The notes under the pieces are model-generated. The model did not search any database. It saw only the letters and a program-made list of their open reading frames with translations, and was not told the DNA's origin. 18,291 nt of DNA from Spirochaetaceae bacterium UBA6243 (GTDB lineage: Bacteria; Spirochaetota; Spirochaetia; Treponematales; Rectinemataceae), in assembly GCA_002441395.1 (NCBI GenBank), contig DJVZ01000006.1, forward strand, positions 27,650 to 45,940, read 5' to 3'. Shown here one piece after another: positions 7,285-13,517 of this stretch (position 1 is the first letter of the stretch; the number at the start of each line of letters is the position of its first letter). A program made the translations under genes and the position numbers.

Positions 7285-8064
7285 ATGAAAACCGATCCGC
7301 AGCTTAAACTTGCGGTCCTCGTCGATGCGGACAACACACAGCCAGCCATTATCGATGGCCTCTTGGCAGAGATAGCGAAATACGGCATCGCCAGCGTCAA
7401 GCGCATTTATGGCGACTGGACAAACCCAAACCTGCGCGGCTGGAAGGAACGCCTGCTCGAATACGCCATTCAACCCGTGCAGCAGTTTGCCTATACGACC
7501 GGCAAGAATTCTACCGACAGCGCCATGATTATCGATGCGATGGACCTTCTGTATACGGAAAATCTCGACGGCTTCTGCATCGTCTCAAGCGATTCGGATT
7601 TTACCAGGCTCGCCGCGCGCCTCCGCGAGGATGGCAAGCTCGTCCTCGGCTTTGGGCAGAGAAAAACGCCCAAGCCATTTGTGGCTGCCTGCGACAAATT
7701 CATTTACACCGAGATATTGCAGGCCAACGTCAGCGAATCCGACGAAGAGCGCGAGAACCCCCCCGACAAAGAATCGGGGAAAGGTGCCACGCCTCCGACC
7801 GACATCAAAAGTGACAAAAAGCTCAAGACTTTGCTTCTGAGCGCGGCCGAAGAGGCCGCCGACGAATTCGGCTGGGCCTACCTCGGAGAAGTCGGGACAT
7901 ATATTGCAAACCGTCTGCCGGAGTTTGACCCCCGAAACTACGGCTTTCGCAAGCTCGGTGAGCTCATCAAGGCGATCAACCTGTTCGAGATCGATGAGCG
8001 AACAAACCCGATGGTCCCAGGTAAACAGGTATATCTGCGCATAAAGCATCGCGGGCGCAATTAG
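7285..8064 (+). CDS. NYN-domain putative RNase with C-terminal OST-HTH/LOTUS-like domain
   Basis: This protein has 259 residues and two parts. Residues 8-145 are a NYN (LabA/DUF88, PIN-like) nuclease fold with conserved acids in VLVDADN (Asp14, Asp16), TGKNSTDSAMIIDAMDL (Asp78, Asp84) and SSDSDF (Asp103, Asp105). A low-complexity, Glu/Lys-rich linker (about 148-178) leads to residues 179-253, which resemble an OST-HTH/LOTUS RNA-binding domain (YLGEVGTYIANRLPEFDPRNYGF, then LGELIKAINLFEI, in outline). The combination points to metal-dependent RNA cleavage guided by an RNA-binding module; the target is unknown. AGGAG seven bases upstream supports ATG 7285. The gene is 21 nt downstream of the glycerate kinase gene, so it is probably carried in the same transcript without an obvious functional tie. 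Confidence 0.85.
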   Translation: MKTDPQLKLAVLVDADNTQPAIIDGLLAEIAKYGIASVKRIYGDWTNPNLRGWKERLLEYAIQPVQQFAYTTGKNSTDSAMIIDAMDLLYTENLDGFCIVSSDSDFTRLAARLREDGKLVLGFGQRKTPKPFVAACDKFIYTEILQANVSESDEERENPPDKESGKGATPPTDIKSDKKLKTLLLSAAEEAADEFGWAYLGEVGTYIANRLPEFDPRNYGFRKLGELIKAINLFEIDERTNPMVPGKQVYLRIKHRGRN

Positions 8065-8132
8065 CGGGGCAAACGCGGCGGCCGCATCCATGCAGTATCC
8101 CCGCAGGAAGCTGCTGGGCATGAGGTGTCGAT

Positions 8133-8161
8133 TGATTCGGGTTTATCAAATGTTCGAATCA
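8133..8161. promoter_or_regulatory. Inverted repeat upstream of the vanY-like gene (possible operator)
   Basis: TGATTCG (8133-8139) and CGAATCA (8155-8161) are perfect inverted 7-mers separated by 15 nt. The right arm touches the candidate -10 element, so a dimeric regulator bound here would cover the -35/-10 region. A chance match is possible for arms this short. Confidence 0.3.
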
Positions 8162-8170
8162 TGATATTTT
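8162..8170 (+). promoter_or_regulatory. Extended -10 candidate for the vanY-like gene, possible leaderless start
   Basis: TGATATTTT (8162-8170) fits TGn plus a -10 hexamer (TATTTT). It ends six bases before the ATG at 8177, so transcription would begin at or next to the start codon. No Shine-Dalgarno sequence is visible, which agrees with a leaderless mRNA. Confidence 0.3.
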
Positions 8171-8176
8171 CTCATT

Positions 8177-8992
8177 ATGCGAGCTTCGTCATTTCTTGCG
8201 ACCATGTTTTCTTTAATACTCGTTGTGAGCGCAGCTTCGTCCTGCGCCGCGCAAAAAAACATGGCACTCTCAGCCCTGCCTTCGGATATTCGGACTCAAG
8301 TTGAAGCCGCCCTTTCGGCGGCGCATATTGGCGACACAGACCGAAGCCGCATTGTTGAGGCGATCGGCAATGACGCTTCTGCTTTTGCCCTGCTGTTTCA
8401 CGAAGTTCGCGATGTCATGAAAAAAGACCCAGAGCTCTTGCGCCGCGTGGACAAGTCAGTGGCGCTCCCCGCAAATTTCGTACCGAGCGATCTTGTGAAG
8501 CTTGACGGTGTGTTTCCTTATGTGGTTTCAAAAAAGGGGATGCAGTTGCGGGCCCCCGCGAGGGATGCGCTGGTTCGCATGACGGAAGCCGCGCGAAAAG
8601 AGGGCGAGACGCTCGTAGTGTCCTCGACGTATCGTTCGTACGATTACCAGAAGACTGTGTTTGAGCGGAATGTCAAAGAGATGGGGAAAACCGAGGCCGA
8701 ACGCGTTTCGGCGCCCCCGGGCATGTCCCAGCACCAGCTCGGTACGGCCATCGATTTCGGTTCGATCACCGATGAATTCGCAGATACTGCTGCCGGACGA
8801 TGGCTCTCCGCGAATGCCGGCAAGTTCGGTTTTTCGCTCTCGTTCCCGAAGGGCATGGAAGCAATCACCGGCTACCGCTGGGAGAGCTGGCATTATCGCT
8901 ATATTTCGCCTGCCGCTGCCGAGATGCAGGAACGGTTTTTCCTCGGCGTTCAGCAGTACCTCATCGAATTTCTCGCGGAGCTGCCTCATTAG
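8177..8992 (+). CDS. VanY-type D-alanyl-D-alanine carboxypeptidase lipoprotein (peptidase M15B)
   Basis: The 271-residue product starts with a hydrophobic signal ending in AASSC, so Cys23 should be lipidated and the enzyme anchored on the periplasmic side. The C-terminal half (about 112-245) is an M15B zinc peptidase. SQHQLGTAIDFG supplies His186 and Asp193, WESWHYRY supplies Glu236 and the third zinc ligand His239, and SSTYRSYDYQ is the typical substrate-side motif. Such enzymes remove the terminal D-Ala from peptidoglycan stem peptides. Residues 25-110 are a helical, Asp/Ala-rich region with no family I recognise. The gene ends in a 4-nt overlap with the convergent HAD gene. There is no vanHAX neighbour, so this is a wall-remodelling enzyme and not evidence of vancomycin resistance. 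Confidence 0.9.
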   Translation: MRASSFLATMFSLILVVSAASSCAAQKNMALSALPSDIRTQVEAALSAAHIGDTDRSRIVEAIGNDASAFALLFHEVRDVMKKDPELLRRVDKSVALPANFVPSDLVKLDGVFPYVVSKKGMQLRAPARDALVRMTEAARKEGETLVVSSTYRSYDYQKTVFERNVKEMGKTEAERVSAPPGMSQHQLGTAIDFGSITDEFADTAAGRWLSANAGKFGFSLSFPKGMEAITGYRWESWHYRYISPAAAEMQERFFLGVQQYLIEFLAELPH

Positions 8993-9819
8993 TCGAACAC
9001 AACATGTTCGAGGATATTCGCCACTGCGTCCTCTTCGTTGGTCTTCGGCGACACAAAGCGCGCAATCGCACGTATTTCTTCCGCGGCATTCGCGGGGGCG
9101 CAGCCCCAGCCGGCTTTCTGAATCATGTCGAAGTCATTCCGCGCATCGCCGATCGCCAGAACCGATTCCATGCCGATTCGCAGACGTTTGGCAAGGCGTT
9201 CGAGCGCTGCGCCCTTATTTGCTCCTTTTGGAAGAATTTCGAGGAAATAGGGTTTGGAGGTTACGATTTCGACATTGTTTCCGATGCGATTTTTCAATTC
9301 CTTATATAATGCTTCGATGCGGGCAGGCTCTCCGCAGACCAGGATTTTGGTCTGATCCTGGCTCAGGACGGCGTCCATATCGGATATGACTTCGAGCGAC
9401 AGACCGGATAGCCGCTGGTCCATAATCGCCCATTCATTCATGTGGTTACAATAGATATTCCCGTCTATATACAGTTGCCAGAAGTAACCTTCCCGTTCAA
9501 ATTCCTGGGTTATGCTTTTGCAGAAGTCCGCGGATAATTTGAGGTCTTCCAACAAGTTGCCGGTGCTCGCCTGAATGAGCTGCGCTCCATTCGATCCGAC
9601 GAGATAATCGCCGCGGCGGTGAATGAAGAGCTCTTCCGCATAGTGGTGCATCGAAAAATAGTTGCGGCCCGAAGCGAGCACGATGTGAATGCCCATGTTT
9701 TCCGCGCGCTGGAGGGCGCGTTTATTCTCTTCTGATATTGAGAGATCTGCGCGCAACAGCGTGTCGTCGAGGTCGAGCGCGATGAGTTTGATGTGCGCAT
9801 CTGAGGCTGGTTGGTTCAT
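8989..9819 (-). CDS. Cof-type HAD-IIB phosphatase
   Basis: The protein has 276 residues from the ATG at 9819 and carries all four HAD motifs: DLDDTLL (Asp16 and Asp18, nucleophile and acid/base), LASGR (Ser50), Lys202 in GANKGAAL, and GDARNDFDM (Asp225, Asn228, Asp229). The intervening C2B-type cap places it with Cof/YbiV-like enzymes that dephosphorylate sugar phosphates, flavin precursors or similar small molecules in the cytoplasm; the exact substrate is not readable. Another ATG at 9828 would add three residues; GAGG lies only three bases before 9819, so the start is uncertain by those residues. It is convergent with the carboxypeptidase gene (stop codons interlock at 8989-8992) and divergent from murJ. 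Confidence 0.9.
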   Translation of the reverse strand: MNQPASDAHIKLIALDLDDTLLRADLSISEENKRALQRAENMGIHIVLASGRNYFSMHHYAEELFIHRRGDYLVGSNGAQLIQASTGNLLEDLKLSADFCKSITQEFEREGYFWQLYIDGNIYCNHMNEWAIMDQRLSGLSLEVISDMDAVLSQDQTKILVCGEPARIEALYKELKNRIGNNVEIVTSKPYFLEILPKGANKGAALERLAKRLRIGMESVLAIGDARNDFDMIQKAGWGCAPANAAEEIRAIARFVSPKTNEEDAVANILEHVVFD

Positions 9820-9862
9820 GGTCCTCATTTAATCATGCAAGCGTGGTTTTATGAAAGAGGAC

Positions 9863-9891
9863 TTCACCTTTGTGCACGCTTGAAGTAGTCT
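9863..9891 (+). promoter_or_regulatory. Weak promoter candidate for murJ
   Basis: TTCACC (9863-9868), a 17-nt spacer and TAGTCT (9886-9891) are spaced like a sigma-70 promoter and would start transcription near 9899, the murJ ATG itself. Both hexamers deviate from consensus. It is noted mainly because murJ has no Shine-Dalgarno sequence. Confidence 0.2.
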
Positions 9892-9898
9892 AGCCTCG

Positions 9899-11623
9899 AT
9901 GGCTTCACACAATCCAGAAGACCCGATCGAACCTGTAGAATTATCGGGTGAGCCTGTCTATCCCGCCGACGAGCCTGTCGAACTCATGGAGGAATCCTCC
10001 AAAGTCGCCGCGGATATTGCGGCCGAAAAAGCCGCGCGCTCCTCCGCAAAAATGATGCGCAGCGCGGGCGTCCTTTCGTTTTTAACCTTGATTTCCCGCG
10101 TGCTCGGCCTCGTCCGGGAAATGACCAAGGCGCGCTTTCTCGGCACGGGCATCTACTCTGATGCGTTTACAGTGTCCTTCATTATCCCGAACTTCATGCG
10201 CCGCCTCTTTGCCGAAGGCTCGGTCACAGTCGCATTCATTCCCACCTACAAAGGCTATCTGCATGCTCAGAACGACAAGGAAACCCACGACTTTCTCTCC
10301 GCGAGCCTGACCGTGCTTACAATTTGTGTTGTGGCGGTTGTGGCGCTGGGAATCGCGTTTGCCCCGACCATTGTGAAGCTTTTCGGTTCTGATCCCGTTG
10401 AAACGACTATTCTTACGCGGATTATGTTTCCTTTTCTGGCGCTCGTCTCGTTTGCGGCACTTCTGCAGGGGATTCTGAATTCGCATGAAATTTTCGGGCC
10501 TTCGGGTTTCGCGCCGATTCTCTTCAACATCTGTTTCATTGTGGTGCCGTGGCTTGTGGGCAATCGACTTGGAAATCCGGCGCGCGCAATGGCGGTAGGC
10601 GTCGTGATCGGTGGCCTGGCCCAGGCTCTTGTTCAGTTGCCTGCCGTGATCAGACTTGGCACCCGCCTTGGATTCATGAATCCTGCCCGCGCTTTCCGCA
10701 ACCCGGGCATGCGCAAGGTGTTCGCGCTCATCGCTCCCACCATTCTCGGCATGGCGGCGTACCAGGTCAACGACCTCGTGAGCACGGCCTTTGCGTCGCG
10801 CGCGGGCACGGGAGTGGCGTCCAGCCTTCAGTATTCATTGCGCCTGCAGGAATTGATTCTGGGCATTTTTGCGGTGTCGGCGGGGACGGTGCTCCTGCCG
10901 CGTCTTGCCGATGCCGTTCGGGAAGGCGCCTGGCGCGAATATTCGAGTACGCTGGGGAACACAATGCGCTCTTTGCTTTTGCTCACCGTGCCGGTAGCGG
11001 TCTTTTCGATGGCATTCCCTGAGCGCATCGTGGCACTTCTTTTCAAAAGCGGCGATTTCTCGGATTTGTCCGTGCACCTCACCGCGAGCGCATTTTTCTG
11101 GCATCAGACGGGGCTCGTGTTCATCGCGATGAATCGGCTGATAGCGCCGGCCTTCTACGCGCGCAGCGACACGAAGACGCCGACATGGGCTGGCATCGCA
11201 AGCTTCGGGGTCAATGTGATACTGGTATTGGTGCTGGCTTTCAGGTTCCAGGGACCAGGCATCGCATTTGCGCTTTCTTTTTCGAGCGCGGTGAATACTG
11301 GGCTGTTGGTGAGGGCGCTCATTAAGGGGAATATCGAAGGCATCCGGAACGAGCTGTGGATGTCGCTCAAGTATATGCTGAAGATGCTGCTTTTTTCGAT
11401 CATTGCGGTGGTGCCGTCGATTCTTGTGGACAGGGCAGTGGTCGCGAAGGTCGGGGCGGCACACTCGCGACTTGTGGCCTCGGGCGTCCCGCTGGTTGCG
11501 GGAACGGCGGTGTTTGCGGCGGTCGGCATTGGCTTGCTCGTGTTGACAAAAGATCCGGTTGCTGCTTCAATAACCAATGCATTCTCGCGAAAGACTCATG
11601 GGAGAGGCCCGTCGCGATCTTGA
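9899..11623 (+). CDS. murJ: MurJ lipid II flippase with acidic N-terminal extension
   Basis: MurJ is the MOP-superfamily membrane protein that flips lipid II to the outer face of the inner membrane for peptidoglycan assembly. The core begins at about residue 52 (MMRSAGVLSFLTLISRVLGL). It keeps the central-cavity residues known from E. coli MurJ: Arg67 and Arg73 (E. coli 18 and 24), Asp88 (39) and Arg101/Arg102 (52/53), plus an Arg in the SLRLQEL helix matching Arg270. About 14 membrane helices fill the 574 residues. The first 51 residues are an acidic, repetitive extension (EPVEL twice, EPVY once, then an Ala/Glu-rich stretch) not found in E. coli. Neither the ATG at 9899 nor the internal ATG at 10052 has a clear ribosome-binding site, so the start is the uncertain part. 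The TGA stop overlaps the next promoter. Confidence 0.92.
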   Translation: MASHNPEDPIEPVELSGEPVYPADEPVELMEESSKVAADIAAEKAARSSAKMMRSAGVLSFLTLISRVLGLVREMTKARFLGTGIYSDAFTVSFIIPNFMRRLFAEGSVTVAFIPTYKGYLHAQNDKETHDFLSASLTVLTICVVAVVALGIAFAPTIVKLFGSDPVETTILTRIMFPFLALVSFAALLQGILNSHEIFGPSGFAPILFNICFIVVPWLVGNRLGNPARAMAVGVVIGGLAQALVQLPAVIRLGTRLGFMNPARAFRNPGMRKVFALIAPTILGMAAYQVNDLVSTAFASRAGTGVASSLQYSLRLQELILGIFAVSAGTVLLPRLADAVREGAWREYSSTLGNTMRSLLLLTVPVAVFSMAFPERIVALLFKSGDFSDLSVHLTASAFFWHQTGLVFIAMNRLIAPAFYARSDTKTPTWAGIASFGVNVILVLVLAFRFQGPGIAFALSFSSAVNTGLLVRALIKGNIEGIRNELWMSLKYMLKMLLFSIIAVVPSILVDRAVVAKVGAAHSRLVASGVPLVAGTAVFAAVGIGLLVLTKDPVAASITNAFSRKTHGRGPSRS

Positions 11624-11648
11624 CACATCCCTCAACGAGTGATATATT
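11620..11648 (+). promoter_or_regulatory. Strong sigma-70 promoter of the tRNA-rpmG-secE-nusG-ribosomal operon
   Basis: TTGACA (11620-11625), exactly 17 nt, then TATATT (11643-11648) is nearly a perfect sigma-70 promoter. The -35 overlaps the murJ stop codon (TGA at 11621-11623). Transcription should start near 11655, about 11 nt before the mature tRNA-Thr. It is the best promoter in the window and probably drives the whole right-hand block. Confidence 0.8.
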
Positions 11649-11665
11649 CGCCACGCTCTATTTGC

Positions 11666-11738
11666 GCCCCTGTAGCTCAGTTGGCAGAGCATATCCATGG
11701 TAAGGATAAGGTCAACGGTTCGATTCCGTTCGGGGGCT
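11666..11738 (+). tRNA. tRNA-Thr (anticodon GGT)
   Basis: A full cloverleaf can be drawn. The acceptor is GCCCCTG with CGGGGGC (one T-G wobble), the D stem GCTC/GAGC, the anticodon stem TATCC/GGATA around loop ATGGTAA, and the T stem AACGG/CCGTT around TTCGATT. Loop positions 34-36 are GGT, reading ACC/ACT threonine codons. The 3' CCA is not encoded. It is the first gene after the strong promoter. Confidence 0.95.
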
Positions 11739-11802
11739 CGAATTTATTTTATGTTTATCACGGCGCGCACGATTGTGGGTCGCCGCGAAAGGAATGGGAG
11801 CC

Positions 11803-11979
11803 ATGGCATCCAAGAAAAAGCAGAACGTAGAAATCATTGCCCTTCAGTGCACTGAGTGCAAGCGCCGTAACTATACGACCAAGAAGAACCGCAAGACCAC
11901 TCAGGATAAGCTCGAGCTCATGAAATATTGCAAGTGGGACCGCAAGCATACTCTGCACAAGGAAACAAAAGTAAAATGA
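11803..11979 (+). CDS. rpmG: 50S ribosomal protein L33
   Basis: The 58-residue product matches L33, a small protein of the large subunit near the E site. The motif LQCTECKRRNYTTKKNR and the ending KYCKWDRKHTLHKE are typical. The zinc-type form has CxxC...CxxC; here Cys16, Cys19 and Cys43 remain but the fourth position is Asp46, so the site is either three-Cys or assisted by Asp. I chose ATG 11803 (MASKKK) after a GGGAG sequence; the frame is open from 11773, but the extra residues do not look like L33. It lies between tRNA-Thr and tRNA-Trp, so its mRNA is freed by tRNA processing on both sides. Confidence 0.95.
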   Translation: MASKKKQNVEIIALQCTECKRRNYTTKKNRKTTQDKLELMKYCKWDRKHTLHKETKVK

Positions 11980-11986
11980 ACAGTTT

Positions 11987-12059
11987 AGGCCAGTAGCTCT
12001 AATGGTAGAGCGCCGGTCTCCAAAACCGGATGCTGTGGGTTCGAGTCCTACCTGGCCTG
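11987..12059 (+). tRNA. tRNA-Trp (anticodon CCA)
   Basis: The acceptor AGGCCAG pairs with CTGGCCT. The D stem is GCTC/GAGC, the anticodon stem CCGGT/ACCGG encloses CTCCAAA, and the T stem GTGGG/CCTAC (one wobble) encloses TTCGAGT. Anticodon positions read CCA, for UGG. No 3' CCA is encoded. tRNA-Trp between rpmG and secE is a common bacterial arrangement. Confidence 0.96.
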
Positions 12060-12126
12060 GTTATGAGAAGGCATAAGGCGTTGCGTCTGGGCGCAGCGTA
12101 GAGCGAAAGGGGTCCAAGGAGCCGCC

Positions 12127-12309
12127 ATGAAGAAAATCATCCAGTTCTTTAAAGACTGCTACGCAGAGCTTTCAAAAGTTGTGTGGCCGTCCAAAGACGA
12201 TGTAATCGCCTCCACGAAAATAGTTGTTATTTCCACGGTTGCGGTAGCCCTTGTGCTCGGCCTCATCGATTTCCTCATTGTTTTGGGAATCGAGGTCGTT
12301 TTCCGATAA
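12127..12309 (+). CDS. secE: Preprotein translocase subunit SecE
   Basis: This 60-residue protein is the short, single-spanning form of SecE, which clamps SecY in the SecYEG channel of the inner membrane. The amphipathic helix carries the signature FFKDCYAELSKVVWPSKDDV (residues 7-26), and one membrane helix follows (about 34-57). AAGGAG precedes the ATG by a normal distance. It is followed 12 nt later by nusG, the standard pairing. Confidence 0.96.
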   Translation: MKKIIQFFKDCYAELSKVVWPSKDDVIASTKIVVISTVAVALVLGLIDFLIVLGIEVVFR

Positions 12310-12321
12310 GGCAGAGAAGGG

Positions 12322-12879
12322 ATGGCAAAATCCTGGTATATTCTTCACGTTTACTCCGGCTACGAGAACAAAATTGAAAAGACTATCCGCATGCTCATTG
12401 ATTCAAACGAGCTGTCGCGCGATATCGTCACGGATGTCAAGGTTCCCGCCGAAGAGGTCTCCGAGGTAAAAGAGGGCAAGAAACGAACTGTTTCCAGGAA
12501 GATTTTGCCTGGTTATATTCTTGTGGAAATGGATCTTCCTGAGAACGGATGGAAGGCGACCTGTGCGGTCATCCGCAATATAACCGGCGTAACTGGGTTT
12601 GTGGGCTCTGCTGCCAATGTAAGGCCCCAACCTATCACCATGGAAGAAGTAAAGCGGATACTTCAGCGCACCGGCGAGCTTAAAGGCGAACGGCCGGTGC
12701 ATTTCCGTCAGACCTTTGCGGTGGGCGAGCAGGTGAAGATAACGGAAGGGCCGTTTGAGTCTTTCTCGGGTGTCATCGATGAGGTGAACGCCGAGAAGAA
12801 CAGGCTCAAGGTGAGCGTGCAGATATTTGGTAGATCGACGCCAGTCGAAGTCGATATGGCGCAGGTCGAAAAGATTTAA
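12322..12879 (+). CDS. nusG: Transcription termination/antitermination factor NusG
   Basis: NusG binds RNA polymerase, suppresses or directs pausing, and links it to Rho or the ribosome. The 185-residue product opens with AKSWYILHVYSGYENKIEK, the NGN domain (about 1-120). A KOW domain of about 60 residues closes it, with VGEQVKITEGPFESFSGVID and a final VEVDMAQVEKI. The length is typical of the two-domain form, and no inserted domain is present. The start has GAAGGG close upstream. The gene is followed by a 205-nt structured spacer before rplK. Confidence 0.96.
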   Translation: MAKSWYILHVYSGYENKIEKTIRMLIDSNELSRDIVTDVKVPAEEVSEVKEGKKRTVSRKILPGYILVEMDLPENGWKATCAVIRNITGVTGFVGSAANVRPQPITMEEVKRILQRTGELKGERPVHFRQTFAVGEQVKITEGPFESFSGVIDEVNAEKNRLKVSVQIFGRSTPVEVDMAQVEKI

Positions 12880-12885
12880 GTAAAT

Positions 12886-12919
12886 GCTCCCACCTGGGGC
12901 CTTTGCCCCGTGTGGGAGC
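12886..12919 (+). promoter_or_regulatory. Long hairpin directly after nusG
   Basis: GCTCCCAC (12886-12893) pairs with GTGGGAGC (12912-12919), and GGGGC (12896-12900) with GCCCC (12905-12909) around a CTTT loop, giving a stable stem with one small internal loop. No T-run follows, so it is not a classical terminator. Its 3' arm contains GTGGGAG, a sequence typical of L1-binding mRNA sites, so it may be part of the rplK leader. Confidence 0.55.
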
Positions 12920-12921
12920 AA

Positions 12922-13070
12922 GCCTCTTTGAGAGGCACGGTGATCTTTGTACAGCAGCATACCGGCGTGGTCGTCGGCATGCTTCTCAGATAAGGGGTTT
13001 TTGCTCCGATGATGGGAGTCTCTGCCAGCCAGAGACGCTACCCCGGCCGGTGAGTGCCGGGGATACCACG
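12922..13070 (+). promoter_or_regulatory. Probable L1-responsive leader of rplK-rplA
   Basis: Three further hairpins lie before rplK: GCCTCT/AGAGGC (12922-12936), GTCTCTG/CAGAGAC (13018-13036) and CCCCGGC/GCCGGGG (13041-13062). TGGGAG (13013-13018) and ATACCAC (13063-13069) flank the last two. L11 operon leaders in many bacteria show GGGAG on one side and AUACCAC or UUACCAC on the other as the L1-binding internal loop, so L1 autoregulation is likely. CGTGGT (12966-12971) could alternatively pair with ACCACG (13065-13070). The fold is drawn by hand, without energy calculation. Confidence 0.5.
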
Positions 13071-13084
13071 AAAGGAGAACGGCT

Positions 13085-13516
13085 ATGGCCAAGAAGAAGA
13101 TTACTGCAATAGTCAAATTGCAGTGCCCCGCCGGCAAAGCGACGCCAGCTCCTCCAGTAGGGCCCGCCTTGGGGCCCCATGGCGTTTCCGCGCCCATGTT
13201 CTGCCAGCAGTTCAATGAGCGCACGAAAAGCATGGAGCCAGGTCTCGTTATTCCGGCGATCATCACTATCTATCAGGATAAGACTTTCACCTTTATCCTG
13301 AAGACACCTCCTGCCAGCGTGCTCATCAAAAAGGCCTGCGGCATCGAAAAAGGCTCTTCGCTTCCCCAGAAAGACAAGGTGGCAAAGCTTTCCAAGACGA
13401 AACTCGAAGAGATCGCGAAGCAGAAGCTTCCGGACCTCAACGCGAACGATCTTGAAGCCGCGAAGCGCATCATCGCGGGTACCGCCCGTTCCATGGGCGT
13501 AGAAGTGGAGTGGTGA
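13085..13516 (+). CDS. rplK: 50S ribosomal protein L11
   Basis: L11 (143 residues, normal length) forms the GTPase-associated centre with L10/L12 on 23S rRNA. The N-terminal domain has KLQCPAGKATPAPPVGPALG and PHGVSAPMFCQQFN, including the proline-rich face that binds thiostrepton. The C-terminal rRNA-binding domain ends AGTARSMGVEVEW. AAAGGAG precedes the ATG. The stop is followed by a single base before rplA, so the two are translationally coupled and both should answer to the upstream leader. Confidence 0.97.
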   Translation: MAKKKITAIVKLQCPAGKATPAPPVGPALGPHGVSAPMFCQQFNERTKSMEPGLVIPAIITIYQDKTFTFILKTPPASVLIKKACGIEKGSSLPQKDKVAKLSKTKLEEIAKQKLPDLNANDLEAAKRIIAGTARSMGVEVEW

Positions 13517-13517
13517 G

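Noticed and set aside
8177..8992. Vancomycin-resistance gene cluster
   Set aside because: Only a VanY-type peptidase is present. No ligase, lactate dehydrogenase, VanX or sensor pair is nearby, and such peptidases are common wall-remodelling enzymes.
12886..12919. Intrinsic terminator after nusG
   Set aside because: The stem is strong but is followed by AAGCC rather than a T-run, and the operon continues into rplK.
12403..13266. A 287-codon minus-strand frame across nusG and rplK
   Set aside because: It is antisense to two conserved genes and a structured leader, and has no domain or ribosome-binding site.
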